Below are positions 50,471 to 58,962 of a stretch of 64,000 bases of DNA, one piece after another. This DNA is from Bacillota bacterium. Lineage in GTDB: Bacteria > Bacillota > UBA4882 > UBA8346. How positions within the stretch are numbered: position 1 is the stretch's first letter; each line of letters opens with the position of its first letter. Where the stretch lies: NCBI GenBank assembly GCA_023402395.1, contig JAEYGI010000042.1, forward strand, positions 130,237 to 194,236. The letters run 5' to 3'. The notes beneath the pieces are model-generated. The model did no database searches, was not told where the DNA came from, and saw only the letters and a list, made by a program, of their open reading frames with translations. Made by a program: the position numbers and the translations under genes.

Positions 50471-52222
50471 TTAACACCGCCGGGTCTCGAATTGCATCTT
50501 GTAGAGCTGGGCATAGATCCCGTCCTTGGCTAGCAGGCTGTGATGATCGCCCTCCTCGGCGATGCCGTCCTGGGTAAGGACCAGAATCCGCCGGGCGTGG
50601 CGGATGGTGGAAAGCCGGTGAGCGATCACGAACGTGGTCCGGCCCCGGGCCAGGGTTTCCAGCGAGTCCTGGACCACCTTCTCGCTCTCGTTGTCCAGGG
50701 CCGAGGTGGCCTCGTCGAAGATCAGGAGCGGCGGGTCTTTTAAAAAGACCCGGGCGATGGAGAGCCGCTGCTTCTGCCCACCGGAGAGCTTGACCCCGCG
50801 CTGCCCGATATCGGTTTCGTACCCTTCCGGCAGCCCCATGATGAACTCATGGGCGTTGGCCCGTTTGGCGGCGGCGACGATCTCCTCTTCGGTAGCATCC
50901 GGTTTGCCGTAGCGGATATTTTCCATGACCGATCCGGCGAACAGATAAACGTCCTGTTGGACGATGCCGATATTGCGCCGGAGCGAACTGAGCTTGATCC
51001 GCCGGATATCCCTGCCGTCCAGCAGGATGCGGCCGGAGGAGACTTCGTAAAAGCGGGGGATCAGGCTGCAGAGGGTGGTCTTGCCCACGCCCGACGGCCC
51101 TACCAGCGCCACGTACTCGCCGGCCGCGACTTTCAGGTTGAGCCCGGAGAGGACCTCGCCCGTGTTTTCGCGGTAGCCGAAGGAAACATCGATAAACTCG
51201 ATCTCGCCCCGCACGCCAGCCAGATTGACGGCGTCCCGGGCGTCGGCGATATCGGGGGCGATGGACAGCACCTCATAGAAACGGTCAAATCCGGAGATTC
51301 CGTTCTGGAACTGTTCTCCGAAGTTGATTAGTTTCCGGATCGGCTCCAGAAACAGATTGATGTAGAGCAGGAAAGTCAGCAGGTCCACCGGCAGGATCCG
51401 GCCCCTGGAGATGAACAGGGCGGCGGCGACCACCAGCACCACGTAGAGAAGGGAGCTGAAGGCGTTGACGCCGCTATGGTAGCGCCCCATGTAGCGGTAG
51501 CTGTCATTTTTAACTTCCACGTAGCGGTGGTTGCTTTCCCGAAACTTCTCCAACTCCAGCGCTTCATTGGCGAAGGATTTGACGACCCGGATCCCGGAGA
51601 TGCTGTCCTCGGTCCGGGCGTTGATCGCGGCGATCCGCTCCCGGTTGCGCCGGAACGCCTGGCGCATCTTCCGGTTATAGTATAAGGCGAACCAGGCCAT
51701 GGGCGGAATGAAGGCAAAGACCACCAGGGTCAAATGAAGATCAATCCGGGACAGAATGAGGAAAGTCCCTGTCAGTTTGGTCAAAGAAATCAGCAAGTCT
51801 TCCGGGCCATGATGGTAGAGTTCGGTGATCTCGAACAGATCGTTGGTGATCCTGGACATAATCTGGCCGGTTTTCTGATTGTCATAATAGCTGAACGAGA
51901 GTTTCTGGAGATGGTTGAAGATCTCGTTCCGGAGATCATACTCCATCCGGGCCCCCATCATATGGCCGGAGGAAGTGATAAAGTAGTTGCAGCCGTATTC
52001 GACGGCCAGCATCGCCAGCATTAGGCCGGCCAGTTCCCAAATGGCCGAGCTGGCCGCCGCCCCGGCCGGAAGCAGGACGTTGGCGATCCGCCGGATGATC
52101 AGCGGAAAGGCCAGACTGATTCCGGAGGCCACCAGGGCGCAAGCCAAATCGGCCGAAAGGGTGCCCAAATAAGGACGGTAAAAGGATAGAAACTTGGTCA
52201 GTTTCGGACTAATCATGGCCAT
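50471..52222 (-). CDS. ABC exporter (fused permease-ATPase, MsbA/LmrA type)
   Basis: A 583-residue half-transporter. Residues 15-320 form the six-helix exporter domain (including SRITNDLFEITELYHHGPED). Residues 340-583 form the ATPase with Walker A GPSGVGKTT, signature LSGGQKQR, Walker B LLIFDEATSALD and H-loop IAHRLSTIRHARR. Probably a homodimeric exporter of lipid or a hydrophobic compound. The start lies two bases after the stop of the EamA gene, so translation is coupled; a second ATG at 52216 is possible. Confidence 0.92.
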   Translation of the reverse strand: MAMISPKLTKFLSFYRPYLGTLSADLACALVASGISLAFPLIIRRIANVLLPAGAAASSAIWELAGLMLAMLAVEYGCNYFITSSGHMMGARMEYDLRNEIFNHLQKLSFSYYDNQKTGQIMSRITNDLFEITELYHHGPEDLLISLTKLTGTFLILSRIDLHLTLVVFAFIPPMAWFALYYNRKMRQAFRRNRERIAAINARTEDSISGIRVVKSFANEALELEKFRESNHRYVEVKNDSYRYMGRYHSGVNAFSSLLYVVLVVAAALFISRGRILPVDLLTFLLYINLFLEPIRKLINFGEQFQNGISGFDRFYEVLSIAPDIADARDAVNLAGVRGEIEFIDVSFGYRENTGEVLSGLNLKVAAGEYVALVGPSGVGKTTLCSLIPRFYEVSSGRILLDGRDIRRIKLSSLRRNIGIVQQDVYLFAGSVMENIRYGKPDATEEEIVAAAKRANAHEFIMGLPEGYETDIGQRGVKLSGGQKQRLSIARVFLKDPPLLIFDEATSALDNESEKVVQDSLETLARGRTTFVIAHRLSTIRHARRILVLTQDGIAEEGDHHSLLAKDGIYAQLYKMQFETRRC

Positions 52223-52224
52223 CC

Positions 52225-53136
52225 CTAACAGGAACCGGTTAGCCCGGTTTCTTTTTTACGCATCTCGGGTAATTGGGAGAGGAGCATCCCGGCCAACATC
52301 AAGACGCAGCCCAAGTAGCCCCGGACCCCCAGATTTTCGCCTAGGATCAACCAGCCGCCGAGGCTGGCGAAGACCGCCTCCAAACTGAGCACGATGGCGG
52401 CGTGGGCCGGTTTAGCGTGTTTTTGGCCGACTACTTGGAGGGTATAGGCGATTCCCACCGAGAAAAGGCCGCCGTAAAGGATCGGGATTAACGCTTGTCC
52501 GATAGCCTTAAGGGTGATTGTTTCCCAGAGCAACGCCGCGGCCAGGCTGAGCGTGGCGCAGGTCAGGAACTGGATCACACATAATTTGAGCACCGCTACT
52601 TTCTTCGAGAAATGATCGATCACCAGAATGTGCAGGGACCAGAAGAACGCGCCGGCCAGCTCCAGCAGGTCGCTGGGGACAATGGTGAAACTGCTGGTGA
52701 CGCTCAAAAAGTACAGGCCGACCGCGGCCAGAATCACTCCCAGCCAGACACTGATCTTGAGGCGCTGCTTTTGAAAAATCCCGAGGATTGGCACGATGAC
52801 GATATAAAGTCCGGTGATGAACGCGGCCTTTCCCGCCGTGGTATGCACCAGGCCGAGTTGTTGCAAGGACGCGCCCAGGAACAGGACGGTTCCGGCGAGA
52901 ATTCCGGCGGGTATGGGGTTAACCGGTTTCGTCCCGGATGGGGGGCATTCCGCCGCGTTGTTCCGGGAGAACCAAAGCAGGGGCAATAATGAAAGGCTGC
53001 CCAAGGCAAACCGGATTCCGTTGAAGCTGAACGATCCCAGATACTGAGCGCCGACTCGCTGGGCTACAAAAGCCAGTCCCCAAATGATCGCGGCCAGCAG
53101 CAGCAAAACGTTGGCTCGAAGTTCTTGTGGTTTCAT
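52225..53136 (-). CDS. EamA/DMT-superfamily transporter
   Basis: A 303-residue membrane protein with ten hydrophobic segments in two EamA repeats: ANVLLLLAAIIWGLAFVAQR at the N-terminus and YGGLFSVGIAYTLQVVGQKH in the second half, with the conserved EAVFASLGGWLILGE. It exports metabolites of unknown identity. The frame is open for 26 more codons upstream, but AAGGAAAA before the ATG at 53136 supports the shorter form. Its cotranscription with the ABC exporter suggests a shared efflux role. The 53137-53336 stretch upstream shows only its promoter region. Confidence 0.9.
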   Translation of the reverse strand: MKPQELRANVLLLLAAIIWGLAFVAQRVGAQYLGSFSFNGIRFALGSLSLLPLLWFSRNNAAECPPSGTKPVNPIPAGILAGTVLFLGASLQQLGLVHTTAGKAAFITGLYIVIVPILGIFQKQRLKISVWLGVILAAVGLYFLSVTSSFTIVPSDLLELAGAFFWSLHILVIDHFSKKVAVLKLCVIQFLTCATLSLAAALLWETITLKAIGQALIPILYGGLFSVGIAYTLQVVGQKHAKPAHAAIVLSLEAVFASLGGWLILGENLGVRGYLGCVLMLAGMLLSQLPEMRKKETGLTGSC

Positions 53137-53336
53137 GAAATTTTCCTTTGCGTGTTGAAATGGGCCAAAACGGCCGATGTTTTGAAAAAGCTTCACATGG
53201 GAAATATTATACAACCAATCCCAACGGACATAAAGTGAAAAGACGGAAAAGTTGGGTCAACCGTTCGTGTCCTTTGGTATAAACGGAAGGGCGGTTGACC
53301 GGATCCCCGTTTGGCGGAAAATGATCAAAAAACTTC

Positions 53337-53365
53337 TTGACAGAATATCCCAAAGAAGTTAATAT
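53337..53365 (+). promoter_or_regulatory. Promoter of the nitrogenase-like operon
   Basis: TTGACA at 53337-53342, a 17-base spacer and TAATAT at 53360-53365. The start would be near 53373, giving a leader of about 268 bases. Confidence 0.7.
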
Positions 53366-53372
53366 AATTACA

Positions 53373-53529
53373 TATCCCAGCAATCGGATCGGGTTAAGGG
53401 AATTTAGGGACGTTCCGGCGCGTGTCAGCGGCCGGAGTAAGATCATAAATCATTTTTTTCTTTGGGTTGACTAGAAAGACTTGAGACCGGAGTTTCCTTG
53501 CGACGGGCATGGAAAACCCGGTCTTTTTT
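53373..53529 (+). promoter_or_regulatory. Structured leader with terminator, candidate riboswitch or attenuator
   Basis: The leader has a CCGGC and GCCGG hairpin (53415-53435), then a terminator at 53484-53529 with arms AGACCGGAGTTTCC and GGAAAACCCGGTCT and six T. It matches no riboswitch class I can recognise by eye. A terminator ahead of the first gene implies conditional read-through. Confidence 0.45.
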
Positions 53530-53568
53530 CGTTAGCGGGGTATTAAAGGGTTGACCAGAGCAACTGGA

Positions 53569-53599
53569 GGCCAAGATCAGTGACGATCTTGGCCTTTTA
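53569..53599 (+). terminator. Second terminator in the operon leader
   Basis: Perfect 10-bp stem GGCCAAGATC and GATCTTGGCC with a TTTTATT tail, 42 bases before the first start codon. Confidence 0.75.
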
Positions 53600-53640
53600 T
53601 TGCAATGGGAGATCTCTGATTTGACGTTGGGGGTGAGTGA

Positions 53641-54000
53641 ATGCCGTTTCGGGTAGCGGTCGCCAGCAGCGACGGCCGGGAGATTAACGAACATTTCGGG
53701 TGGGCGCGCCATTTCCTGATTTATTATCTGACGGAGGGCAAATTCAAACTCGGCGAAGTACGGGAGATCGACTCGCCGCATTGCGGCGCGGTTCAACATG
53801 ACGGCGCGGCGCTGGACGAGATTGCGGAGTCGCTGTCCGATTGCCGCCTAGTGCTGGCCAGCCGGATTGGGCCGGGAGCCGCCCAATTGCTACGGTTGAA
53901 AGGGATTCAAAGTTTTGAAGTCGCTGATTCGATCGACCAGACCTTGGCCAAATTGGTCAATTCCTACGAAGTAAAAAATTATCAGCGAAGTCAGGGGTGA
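53641..54000 (+). CDS. NifX/NifB-C-terminal-like cofactor-binding protein
   Basis: A 119-residue protein of the dinitrogenase iron-molybdenum cofactor biosynthesis fold: VAVASSDGREINEHFGWARHFLIY at the N-terminus, read in parts, shows the usual HFG motif, and LVLASRIGPGAAQLLRLKGI follows. NifX, NafY and the NifB tail bind iron-sulfur cofactor precursors. It is the first gene behind the leader, so it probably handles a cofactor for the component 1-like proteins encoded next. GGGGGTGAGTG precedes the ATG. Confidence 0.85.
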   Translation: MPFRVAVASSDGREINEHFGWARHFLIYYLTEGKFKLGEVREIDSPHCGAVQHDGAALDEIAESLSDCRLVLASRIGPGAAQLLRLKGIQSFEVADSIDQTLAKLVNSYEVKNYQRSQG

Positions 54001-54005
54001 TTGAA

Positions 54006-54122
54006 TTGGCGGCATTACCAATCAAGCCAAGCGGAAGTTATGACCGGGGCGGCCTCCCAAAGCGGGTCGATGTCTTAGTGGCCCTGACGCGGTGGGAGCC
54101 CTCGGCCAAGCGCGGCGATTAA
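54006..54122 (+). CDS. Possible small protein between the nifX-like and nifD-like genes
   Basis: A 38-codon frame from a TTG at 54006 with AGGGGTG seven bases upstream. The product starts MAALPIKPSGSYDRGGLPKR and ends TRWEPSAKRGD; it is basic and unrelated to anything I know. It fills the gap between neighbours exactly, which supports translation. It could also be a chance frame. Confidence 0.4.
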   Translation: MAALPIKPSGSYDRGGLPKRVDVLVALTRWEPSAKRGD

Positions 54123-54147
54123 AATGCGAACAAGGGGAGGAAAGAAC

Positions 54148-55623
54148 ATGACCATCAACATGCAAAGCCCGGAGGCGCCGACCCGGGAGAACCGGCTGGG
54201 CGCGATCACCGGCTATCAGGGAACGATCAAGGATTTGGCGGCGCAAGCGAGCGGCTGCTCCTTAAAGAACCGGGAGCGCGGTTTCAGCCAGACCAGCGCT
54301 TGCAGTTCCGGCTGCGCCCAGAGCCACTTGTCGGGAATCCGGGACGCCGCCATCGTCAGTCACGGGCCGATCGGCTGCGCCGCGGATTCGATCGCGGCCA
54401 ACGTGACCAACAAATGGGGTTACCGGGTCCGGAACTGGGAATACCGGAACGTCAACTTTATCTGCACCAATATGACCGAGGAGGATACCGTCTTCGGCGC
54501 CGCCGCCAAGTTGCGGGAGGCGATCCGGGAAGCCTACCGCCGCTTTCAGCCGCGAGCCATCTTTGTGACCACTTCCTGCACCTCGGCGATTATCGGCGAG
54601 GATATTACCGGGATTCTGGAGGAATTGCGCGAGGAGCTCCCGATCCCGCTGGCGCCGGTTTTCTGCGAAGGATTCCGGTCCAAGGTGTGGGCCTCGGGAT
54701 TTGACGCCGCCTATCACGCCATCTTGACCCAGATCGTTAAACCGCCGGCCACCAAGACCAATGCCGTCAATATGATCAATTTCCGGGGCAGCGCCAAGGA
54801 GTCGATCACCCGGATCCTGGCCCGGCTCGGCTTGCGGCCGGTCTTTATCGCGCCGTTCAGCACTATTGAGGAACTGTCCCACACCTCGGAAGCGGCGGCG
54901 ACCATCAGTATCTGCGGCACGCTGGGCGGGTATTTCGGAAACGGGTTGGAACAACAATACGGGGTTCCTTATGTGAAATCAATGCAGCCCCACGGCAGCG
55001 CCGGGATGGACAGCTGGCTCCGGGGCCTGGGCCAGGCCACCGGGAAAGAACGGGAAGTCGAGGAGTTCATCACCGAGGAAAACGGGCGCATCGCGCCGGA
55101 ACTGGAAGAGATCCGGACCCAACTGCGGGGGAGGAAGGCGGTGATCGGCATGGGGCCGAGCTTTGGCCACAATTACGTCCGGGTCCTGGAGGAGTTGGGA
55201 GTGGAAGTGATCTGGGGGGCCACCTGGCACTTTGATCAGCATTACGATCACGGCGCCTGTCCGGAATCCACCCTCAACATTGCCCGGCGGGAGCGGGAAA
55301 AGGATCTTCCGGTCAGCGTCTGCGATCAGCAGAATTATGAATTGCTCAACCTCTTGAACAAGTTACGGCCGGATCTCTATGTCTCCCGCCACGGCGGAAC
55401 CTCGGTGTGGGCCACCAAGATGGGGATCACTTCGATCATGGTCGCTGATGAGTTCAGCGCCTTCGGCTACCAGGGCCTGGTGGACTTCGGCTACCGGATC
55501 ATCGACTCTTTGGCCAACCGGAGCCTGGCCAAAAATCTGGCGGCCCGGATCAAGCTTCCCTATACCGATTGGTGGCTGGCGCAGGACAGCTTCAGTTTAT
55601 TGAAAGAGGCGGAGGTGGGCTGA
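54148..55623 (+). CDS. Nitrogenase-like component 1, alpha (NifD-like) subunit 1
   Basis: A 491-residue oxidoreductase subunit of the nitrogenase component 1 superfamily. P-cluster-type cysteines are visible: Cys52/Cys56 in SACSSGCAQ, Cys77 in HGPIGC and Cys144 in TTSCTSAIIGED. Cys256 in TISICGTLGGY aligns with the cofactor-ligating cysteine (275 in Azotobacter NifD). In FSAFGYQGLVDFG the position of the cofactor histidine 442 is Phe439, and the position of His195, after CEGFRSKVWASG, is Phe. It is therefore unlikely to be a true N2-reducing nitrogenase. It is followed, with a three-base overlap (TGATG), by a K-like gene. Substrate unknown. GGGAGG precedes the ATG. Confidence 0.9.
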   Translation: MTINMQSPEAPTRENRLGAITGYQGTIKDLAAQASGCSLKNRERGFSQTSACSSGCAQSHLSGIRDAAIVSHGPIGCAADSIAANVTNKWGYRVRNWEYRNVNFICTNMTEEDTVFGAAAKLREAIREAYRRFQPRAIFVTTSCTSAIIGEDITGILEELREELPIPLAPVFCEGFRSKVWASGFDAAYHAILTQIVKPPATKTNAVNMINFRGSAKESITRILARLGLRPVFIAPFSTIEELSHTSEAAATISICGTLGGYFGNGLEQQYGVPYVKSMQPHGSAGMDSWLRGLGQATGKEREVEEFITEENGRIAPELEEIRTQLRGRKAVIGMGPSFGHNYVRVLEELGVEVIWGATWHFDQHYDHGACPESTLNIARREREKDLPVSVCDQQNYELLNLLNKLRPDLYVSRHGGTSVWATKMGITSIMVADEFSAFGYQGLVDFGYRIIDSLANRSLAKNLAARIKLPYTDWWLAQDSFSLLKEAEVG

Positions 55624-56942
55624 TGGCGCGGTTGGTCGAACAGATCCGGCATGTTTGCGCCCTCGGCGCGTTGCAAACGGTTCAGGCCATTGACCGGGCG
55701 GTGCCGATCCTGCATGCCGGCCCGGGGTGCGGCCAGAAGCTATGGGGCGCTTTGGCGGTGGAAAACGGCTGCCAGGGTTCGGGATACATCGGCGGCCACT
55801 CGGTGCCTTCCACCAATGCCAGCGAAAAAGAGATTATCTTCGGCGGATCGGAGCGGCTGCGGGAGGTGATCGAAAACTCCTTCAAGGTGCTCGATGCCGA
55901 TTTGTATGTGGTGTTAACCGGTTGCACCTCGGATATTGTCGGCGATGACGTCGGCGAAGTGGTCAGGAGCTTTCAAGCCCAGGGCCGGCCGATCGTGCAC
56001 GCCGAAACGGGCGGATTCAAGGGAACCAACATTTATGGGCATGAGTTGGTGCTGGAGGCGCTGATCGATCAATTTCTGCCCGAACCGGGCGAAGCGGTTC
56101 AGCCCGGCCTGGTCAACGTCTGGGCGTCGGTTCCCTACCATGACGCGTTCTGGACCGGCAATTTGAATGGCGTCGGCCGGCTGCTGTCGCAGATCGGGCT
56201 AGAGCCGAATCTCATCTTCGGCCCCGGCCGGGGCGTGGCCGCGTTGCGGAAAATCCCCCGGGCTCAGTTCAATCTGGTTCTCTCGCCTTGGGTGGGATTG
56301 CGAAACGCCAACCATCTGCGCGAAAAATACGGAACGCCGTTTCTACATTACCCCGCGCTACCGATCGGACCCACCGAGACCGGTAAGTTCCTACGGGCCG
56401 TGGGCCAGTTCGCCGGGGCGGCGCCGGAAACCGTCGCCCAGCTGATCAAGGAGTCTGAAGACGATTATTATTACTACATTGAACGGACCGCCGACATCAT
56501 CCTGGAGACGCGGCTGATGCCGCGGCGGTTTACCGCCATCGCCGACGCTTTTTATACGCTCGGCCTGGCCCGGTTTCTCATCAATGATCTGGGTTTGCTG
56601 CCGGAGACGCAATTTATCACCGACGATACACCCCCGCAGTACCGGGAAGCGATCGCCGCCGAGTTCGGGCAGTTCATTGAAGGAATCAAGGCGCCGGTGG
56701 CCTTCACCAATGACGGCGGCGAGATTCACGAGCAGTTGCGCGGGGTTAAATTCCACAGCCGCCCGTTGATCCTGGGAAGCTCCTGGGAACGGGTCCTGGC
56801 CAAAGAGCTCAACGGATACCAGTTATCGATCGCGTTGCCGGTGACCGACCGGATGATCTTGAACCGTTCCTATGTGGGGTACGAGGGAGCGCAGCGGCTG
56901 ATTGAAGACGTCTATACCGTGGTTTTGCAGGATTTTCAATAG
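55623..56942 (+). CDS. Nitrogenase-like component 1, beta (NifK-like) subunit 1
   Basis: A 439-residue subunit with the short N-terminus of nitrogenase-like proteins. P-cluster-type cysteines are Cys12 (HVCALGALQ), Cys36 (HAGPGCGQ) and Cys101 (LTGCTSDIVGDDV), one per expected position. Later blocks, including SVPYHDAFWTGNLNGVGRLL, resemble the NifK/NifE/BchB superfamily. It should pair with the upstream D-like protein to form the catalytic heterotetramer. The start overlaps the previous stop. Confidence 0.9.
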   Translation: MARLVEQIRHVCALGALQTVQAIDRAVPILHAGPGCGQKLWGALAVENGCQGSGYIGGHSVPSTNASEKEIIFGGSERLREVIENSFKVLDADLYVVLTGCTSDIVGDDVGEVVRSFQAQGRPIVHAETGGFKGTNIYGHELVLEALIDQFLPEPGEAVQPGLVNVWASVPYHDAFWTGNLNGVGRLLSQIGLEPNLIFGPGRGVAALRKIPRAQFNLVLSPWVGLRNANHLREKYGTPFLHYPALPIGPTETGKFLRAVGQFAGAAPETVAQLIKESEDDYYYYIERTADIILETRLMPRRFTAIADAFYTLGLARFLINDLGLLPETQFITDDTPPQYREAIAAEFGQFIEGIKAPVAFTNDGGEIHEQLRGVKFHSRPLILGSSWERVLAKELNGYQLSIALPVTDRMILNRSYVGYEGAQRLIEDVYTVVLQDFQ

Positions 56943-57030
56943 ATACGCCGGCGCCCGGGGCCAAAACGGTTGGCAATACCCGTCGAATTTGTTCCTTTGG
57001 CCCATGTCGAAAACGGTGGGAGGTGACATG

Positions 57031-57813
57031 ATGAGCTTCAATCTATGGGAAAAAGCATTCAAAATCGCCCACGGCCTGTCGGCAATCTTCCTTTTCCTGC
57101 TGATATGGGAAGCCGCGGCCCGCTTCGGCGCGATCAATCCGCTGTTTTTGCCGCCGTTTTCCAAGGTCGCGCAAGCCTTCTGGAATCTGGCCAGCACCGG
57201 GGTTCTTTTTAAACATTTGCTCGTCAGCTTGCAGCGGGCGGTGCTCGGATTCACGGCGGGCCTGGCCATCTCGATTCCGCTGGGTTTACTGATCGGTTGG
57301 TATAAGGGGTTCGAGCGTTTTATCGATCCTTTGCTGCAGACCTTCCGGCAAACTTCGGCGCTGTCGCTGTTCCCCGTGTTTATCCTGCTGTTTGGGATCG
57401 GCGAGGTTTCCAAGGTGGCGATCATCTTCTGGGGCGTGCAATGGCCGATCCTGCTGAACACCATCTCCGGGGTGCGAAGCGTGGAGCCTTTGTTAATCAA
57501 ATCAGCCCGTTCGATGGGCGCTTCCTCGCTGACCATGTTCCGCAAGGTAATCATCCCCGGCGCGTTCCCGTCGATCTTTACCGGAATCCGTCTTAGCGCC
57601 ACCTATTCGATTTTGATCCTGATCGCGGCGGAGATGATCGGCTCCAACGCCGGGCTTGGTTTTCTGCTGTACTCGTCGGAGACCACGTTTCAGATTCCGG
57701 AAATGTATGCCGCGATCGTGACCATGTCGTTGCTGGGATTGGCCGTAAACTACCTGCTGCTGGCGGTTGGCGGCCGGATCACCCGCTGGAAAGAGGATTT
57801 GCCGTTATGTTAA
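57031..57813 (+). CDS. ABC permease, SsuC/TauC type (permease 1)
   Basis: A 260-residue membrane protein of the BPD_transp_1 family with about six helices. The cytoplasmic coupling loop is SARSMGASSLTMFRKVIIPG (residues about 155-174), of the EAA type. LFPVFILLFGIGEVSKVAII and the late AAEMIGSNAGLGFLLY are typical of permeases for nitrate, sulfonate, taurine or thiamin precursors. GGGAGG precedes two adjacent ATGs at 57028 and 57031. It lies between the first D-K pair and the binding protein gene. Confidence 0.9.
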   Translation: MSFNLWEKAFKIAHGLSAIFLFLLIWEAAARFGAINPLFLPPFSKVAQAFWNLASTGVLFKHLLVSLQRAVLGFTAGLAISIPLGLLIGWYKGFERFIDPLLQTFRQTSALSLFPVFILLFGIGEVSKVAIIFWGVQWPILLNTISGVRSVEPLLIKSARSMGASSLTMFRKVIIPGAFPSIFTGIRLSATYSILILIAAEMIGSNAGLGFLLYSSETTFQIPEMYAAIVTMSLLGLAVNYLLLAVGGRITRWKEDLPLC

Positions 57814-57858
57814 TTGAGAGAACCGCGCCCGGAGGACCGGGGCGAGGAAGGAAAACTA

Positions 57859-58953
57859 ATGAAAAAGCAATGGAAGGCCGGATTAGCGGTTTTATTGTTA
57901 ATCTTGACGCTGGCCGTCGGCGGGAGAATTTTCTCGAAAGAAAGCGGCGCTAAAAAGCTATTTCCGGTCCGGATTCAATCGCAGACCGGGTTCAATGAAT
58001 TTTTCATCGCCGAGGAACTGGGGTATTTCAAAGAGGAAGGGATTCAGATCCGTTATATCGGTATTTTGCGGCCCGGCACCGAGCTGGCGACGGTGGTCAG
58101 CGACAACAACGATGTGTTTATGAATCATCCCAACTCGGTGGCCTTAGCGGTGTTGGCCGGAGCCAAGATCAAAATCGTCTCTCCGGGCATGGTCGACGAC
58201 CCCCGCTACCCGCATATGATTTACCTGATCCGCAAAGCGGGGGCGATCCGCTCCGCCGAGGATATCCGCGGATCCAAGCGTAAGGTGAAGGTGGCGGTTT
58301 CCAGCTTCAACTCCTGCACCGACCTGCTGTTTTTGGAATGGCTCAGCCAGGTCAAGATCCCCGCCGCCAAAGCGGAGTTTATCGTCATGCCCGACAAGGA
58401 GCAGGAACAGGCCTTGGAACAGGGCTTAGTCGACGTGATCACCCTCCATCCCGCCTATTACCAACGGGCGTTAAACAACCCCAAGCTGGCGGAGCTGTTC
58501 AATACCTGGCAGGTGACGAAGAATCCGGGCGGAGGGGCCTCGATCCGGGGCTTCAGCGAGAAGTTCATCCGGGCGCATCCGGAGGTGGTCCGCGGGTTTG
58601 TCCGGGCCCTGGCCCGGTCCAGGAAGTGGATCAACGCCAATCAGGCCCAGTCGATCGCCATCGTGTCCCGCCGCCTGGGTTTGAAACCGGAGGATGTAAC
58701 CGTCTTCTGGTATGACGAAAATGACTACATAGAGGAGTCATATATGCAAATCTGGTTTGACATGATGATCCGGCACGGCCAATTGCAGAAAGGCCGGCTA
58801 AAGCCGTCCGACATTTATACTAACGATTATAACCCGTATTATACGAAGCAACGAGAAGCAACGATAACGAATCATGGACAGAAACGCCGGAGCGGGCTGG
58901 AGCCGGTTCCGGCTCCGGTCGCCCCGGAAGAACAAACTCGAATCGCAAAATGA
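57859..58953 (+). CDS. ABC substrate-binding protein, SsuA/NMT1-like
   Basis: A 364-residue protein with an uncleaved or cleaved N-terminal hydrophobic segment (about 7-24) and no lipobox cysteine. VRIQSQTGFNEFFIAEELGY, FKEEGIQIRYIG and the following MNHPNSVALAVLAGAKIKIV fit the periplasmic-binding fold of SsuA/TauA/NMT1. The C-terminus has a polar tail. It is the only binding protein in the locus and must serve three permeases or work with one. The ligand cannot be read from sequence; sulfonates or similar organic anions are the family's usual ligands. AGGAAGG precedes the ATG. Confidence 0.88.
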   Translation: MKKQWKAGLAVLLLILTLAVGGRIFSKESGAKKLFPVRIQSQTGFNEFFIAEELGYFKEEGIQIRYIGILRPGTELATVVSDNNDVFMNHPNSVALAVLAGAKIKIVSPGMVDDPRYPHMIYLIRKAGAIRSAEDIRGSKRKVKVAVSSFNSCTDLLFLEWLSQVKIPAAKAEFIVMPDKEQEQALEQGLVDVITLHPAYYQRALNNPKLAELFNTWQVTKNPGGGASIRGFSEKFIRAHPEVVRGFVRALARSRKWINANQAQSIAIVSRRLGLKPEDVTVFWYDENDYIEESYMQIWFDMMIRHGQLQKGRLKPSDIYTNDYNPYYTKQREATITNHGQKRRSGLEPVPAPVAPEEQTRIAK

Positions 58954-58962
58954 GGTGATTGG

